This document shows positions 63,215-64,000 of a stretch of DNA of 64,000 bases, piece after piece (position 1 is the stretch's first letter; each line of letters opens with the position of its first letter). Origin of the DNA: Nocardia asteroides (GTDB lineage Bacteria > Actinomycetota > Actinomycetes > Mycobacteriales > Mycobacteriaceae); the NCBI GenBank assembly GCA_019930625.1, contig CP082844.1:6076001-6140000 (forward strand), given 5' to 3'. Under the pieces are notes generated by a model. That model was given only the letters and a program-made list of their open reading frames with translations. It was not told where the DNA came from and did not search any database. The position numbers and the translations under genes are program-made.

Positions 63215-63397
63215 TCACACCGCGGGGGCCACACCGACAACAGGTTCCAGCTCCGGCTCCGACGGCGCGAAGCCCGGCAGGAAGCCGTTCACGGCGGGAA
63301 TCATCAGGTGAATCAGCGGGCCGATCCCGAAGGCGTACACCAGCGTTCCGATGCCGACGCCGCCGCCGAGGATCAAGCCCGTTACCCGTACAACCAC
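63215..63397 (-). pseudogene. YczE/YitT-like membrane protein remnant
   Basis: A 60-codon frame reads RVTGLILGGGVGIGTLVYAF followed by GIGPLIHLMIPAVNGFLPG, which is the last TM segment of YczE-type membrane proteins. The expected upstream helices are absent, so this is a C-terminal remnant. Further to the right the same strand continues with a few compatible residues and then decays. Confidence 0.6.
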
Positions 63398-63835
63398 AAT
63401 CCGACGTACAACGCGACCAACCGACGAACCAGCACCGACTCAGGGTGCCGCGAACTGGACACCACATCCAGGGCTAATCACCGATCACTGGACCTACCAC
63501 CGACAGCCACCGCACGCGGCAGCGGGCGAGAACGCCACGAGAATCGTCACTGTGACGTTTACATGCGACCGACACTAACGCCAGAGAGGTCACTCTAGGG
63601 AAAACGCAAGATTCACCAAGCAAGCCGATAATCACCGGAAAATTTCCACCAAGCGGACAAAGGGGCCAAGTGGGACCAATCGTCGAGCGCGAACATCCGA
63701 CCACTCGAGACTCCAAGGGCGGATCCCAGCTGGGGCGTAGGAGCCAAAGGCGTGACACAGCAAGGACATACCGCAGACATCCACTCTCACAACCTGCGCC
63801 GGATTTGCGCCGATAATCAACATTATGTCAACTAA
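63398..63835. other. Decayed stretch with second palindrome CGTCACTGTGACG
   Basis: About 440 bp at lower GC, with no gene that I can name. It includes CGTCACTGTGACG at 63545-63557, identical to the copy 394 bp upstream. Open frames on both strands overlap and shift; none has a recognisable domain or a good start. Confidence 0.45.
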
Positions 63836-64000
63836 AGGTTCTCGGCTCACCGCCCCAACGCCGGAAACATCACCGCCGCCACCTTGATCTTGCGCGGCGA
63901 ATACGACTTCTGGAGCCGACCCGAAGATATCGAATCGTTGACGCGGCATCTGGTAAGGGCAGAGAAGGTGCGCGCGGTCGAACTCACCGGGGCAACGCAT
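63836..64000 (+). pseudogene. Alpha/beta hydrolase fragment, 5'-truncated, runs off window
   Basis: A frame opened only by a stop at 63833 reads NITAATLILRGEYDFWSRPE, then SLTRHLVRAEKVRAVELTGATH to the window end. The motif LILRGEYDFWSRPED and a GATH at the end are the catalytic Asp and the start of the His region of an alpha/beta hydrolase. There is no start codon or N-terminal catalytic Ser domain upstream. It continues beyond the window, so its 3' state is unknown. Confidence 0.6.

Overview
The window is GC-rich actinobacterial DNA, most likely from Nocardia or a close relative in the Mycobacteriales. The pointers are about 70% GC, a mycothiol gene (mshC), MMPL and MTB12-like envelope proteins, a DtxR/IdeR-type iron box, and a backbone whose order matches the Mycobacterium tuberculosis segment Rv2141c to Rv2130c as I recall it. 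The genus call is inference. LAYOUT. (1) 1-22.4 kb is a biosynthetic gene cluster cut by the left edge. It holds a KS-ACP-thioester reductase protein, a separate acyltransferase fused to a type II thioesterase, and a divergent KS-ACP protein at the right end. Neither KS protein has its own AT. Between them lie a nucleotide-deoxysugar pathway (cupin, reductase, GDP-mannose 4,6-dehydratase plus a divergent paralogue, sugar C-methyltransferase, MycE-like sugar O-methyltransferase), a GT1 glycosyltransferase, an FMO-type monooxygenase, a P450, a membrane Ser/Thr kinase, and three genes that together suggest extracytoplasmic glycosylation (GT2, GT87, GtrA). The likely product is a reductively released, methyl-sugar-decorated polyketide or glycolipid, possibly exported to the envelope. 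Several gene joints overlap as ATGA or GTGA, and two joints carry small relay ORFs built from a repeat family. (2) 22.5-24.4 kb and 33.8-36.2 kb hold conserved backbone genes (M20 peptidase, PEBP protein, pyrD, DUF5703, LppL-like lipoprotein). They are split by an accessory block at 24.5-33.8 kb: a MerR regulator with a divergent mycothiol-isomerase-like gene, a GT1 enzyme, several very small genes, an acyl-CoA ligase and a PfkB-like protein without the catalytic Asp. (3) 36.3-43.6 kb carries a lipoprotein/MMPL operon, an iron-regulated hemin importer (hmuTUV) and an aldo/keto reductase. (4) 43.8-48.9 kb returns to backbone: uppP, phosphomutase, DUF3090, SCO1664 family, mshC. (5) 48.9-63 kb is accessory metabolism: an MBL hydrolase, a second acyl-CoA ligase, an enoyl-CoA hydratase pseudogene under a TetR gene, a Na+/H+ antiporter with a UBP zinc finger, an alpha/beta hydrolase with a neighbouring hydratase, and a TetR gene whose three matching operators link it to a DUF1772/PPOX gene pair. 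A molybdopterin oxidoreductase and a GNAT acetyltransferase close the block. (6) 63-64 kb is decayed DNA: a YczE-like membrane-protein remnant, a 5'-truncated alpha/beta hydrolase at the window edge, and two identical 13-bp palindromes. No rRNA, tRNA, CRISPR array, insertion sequence or replication origin was recognised.
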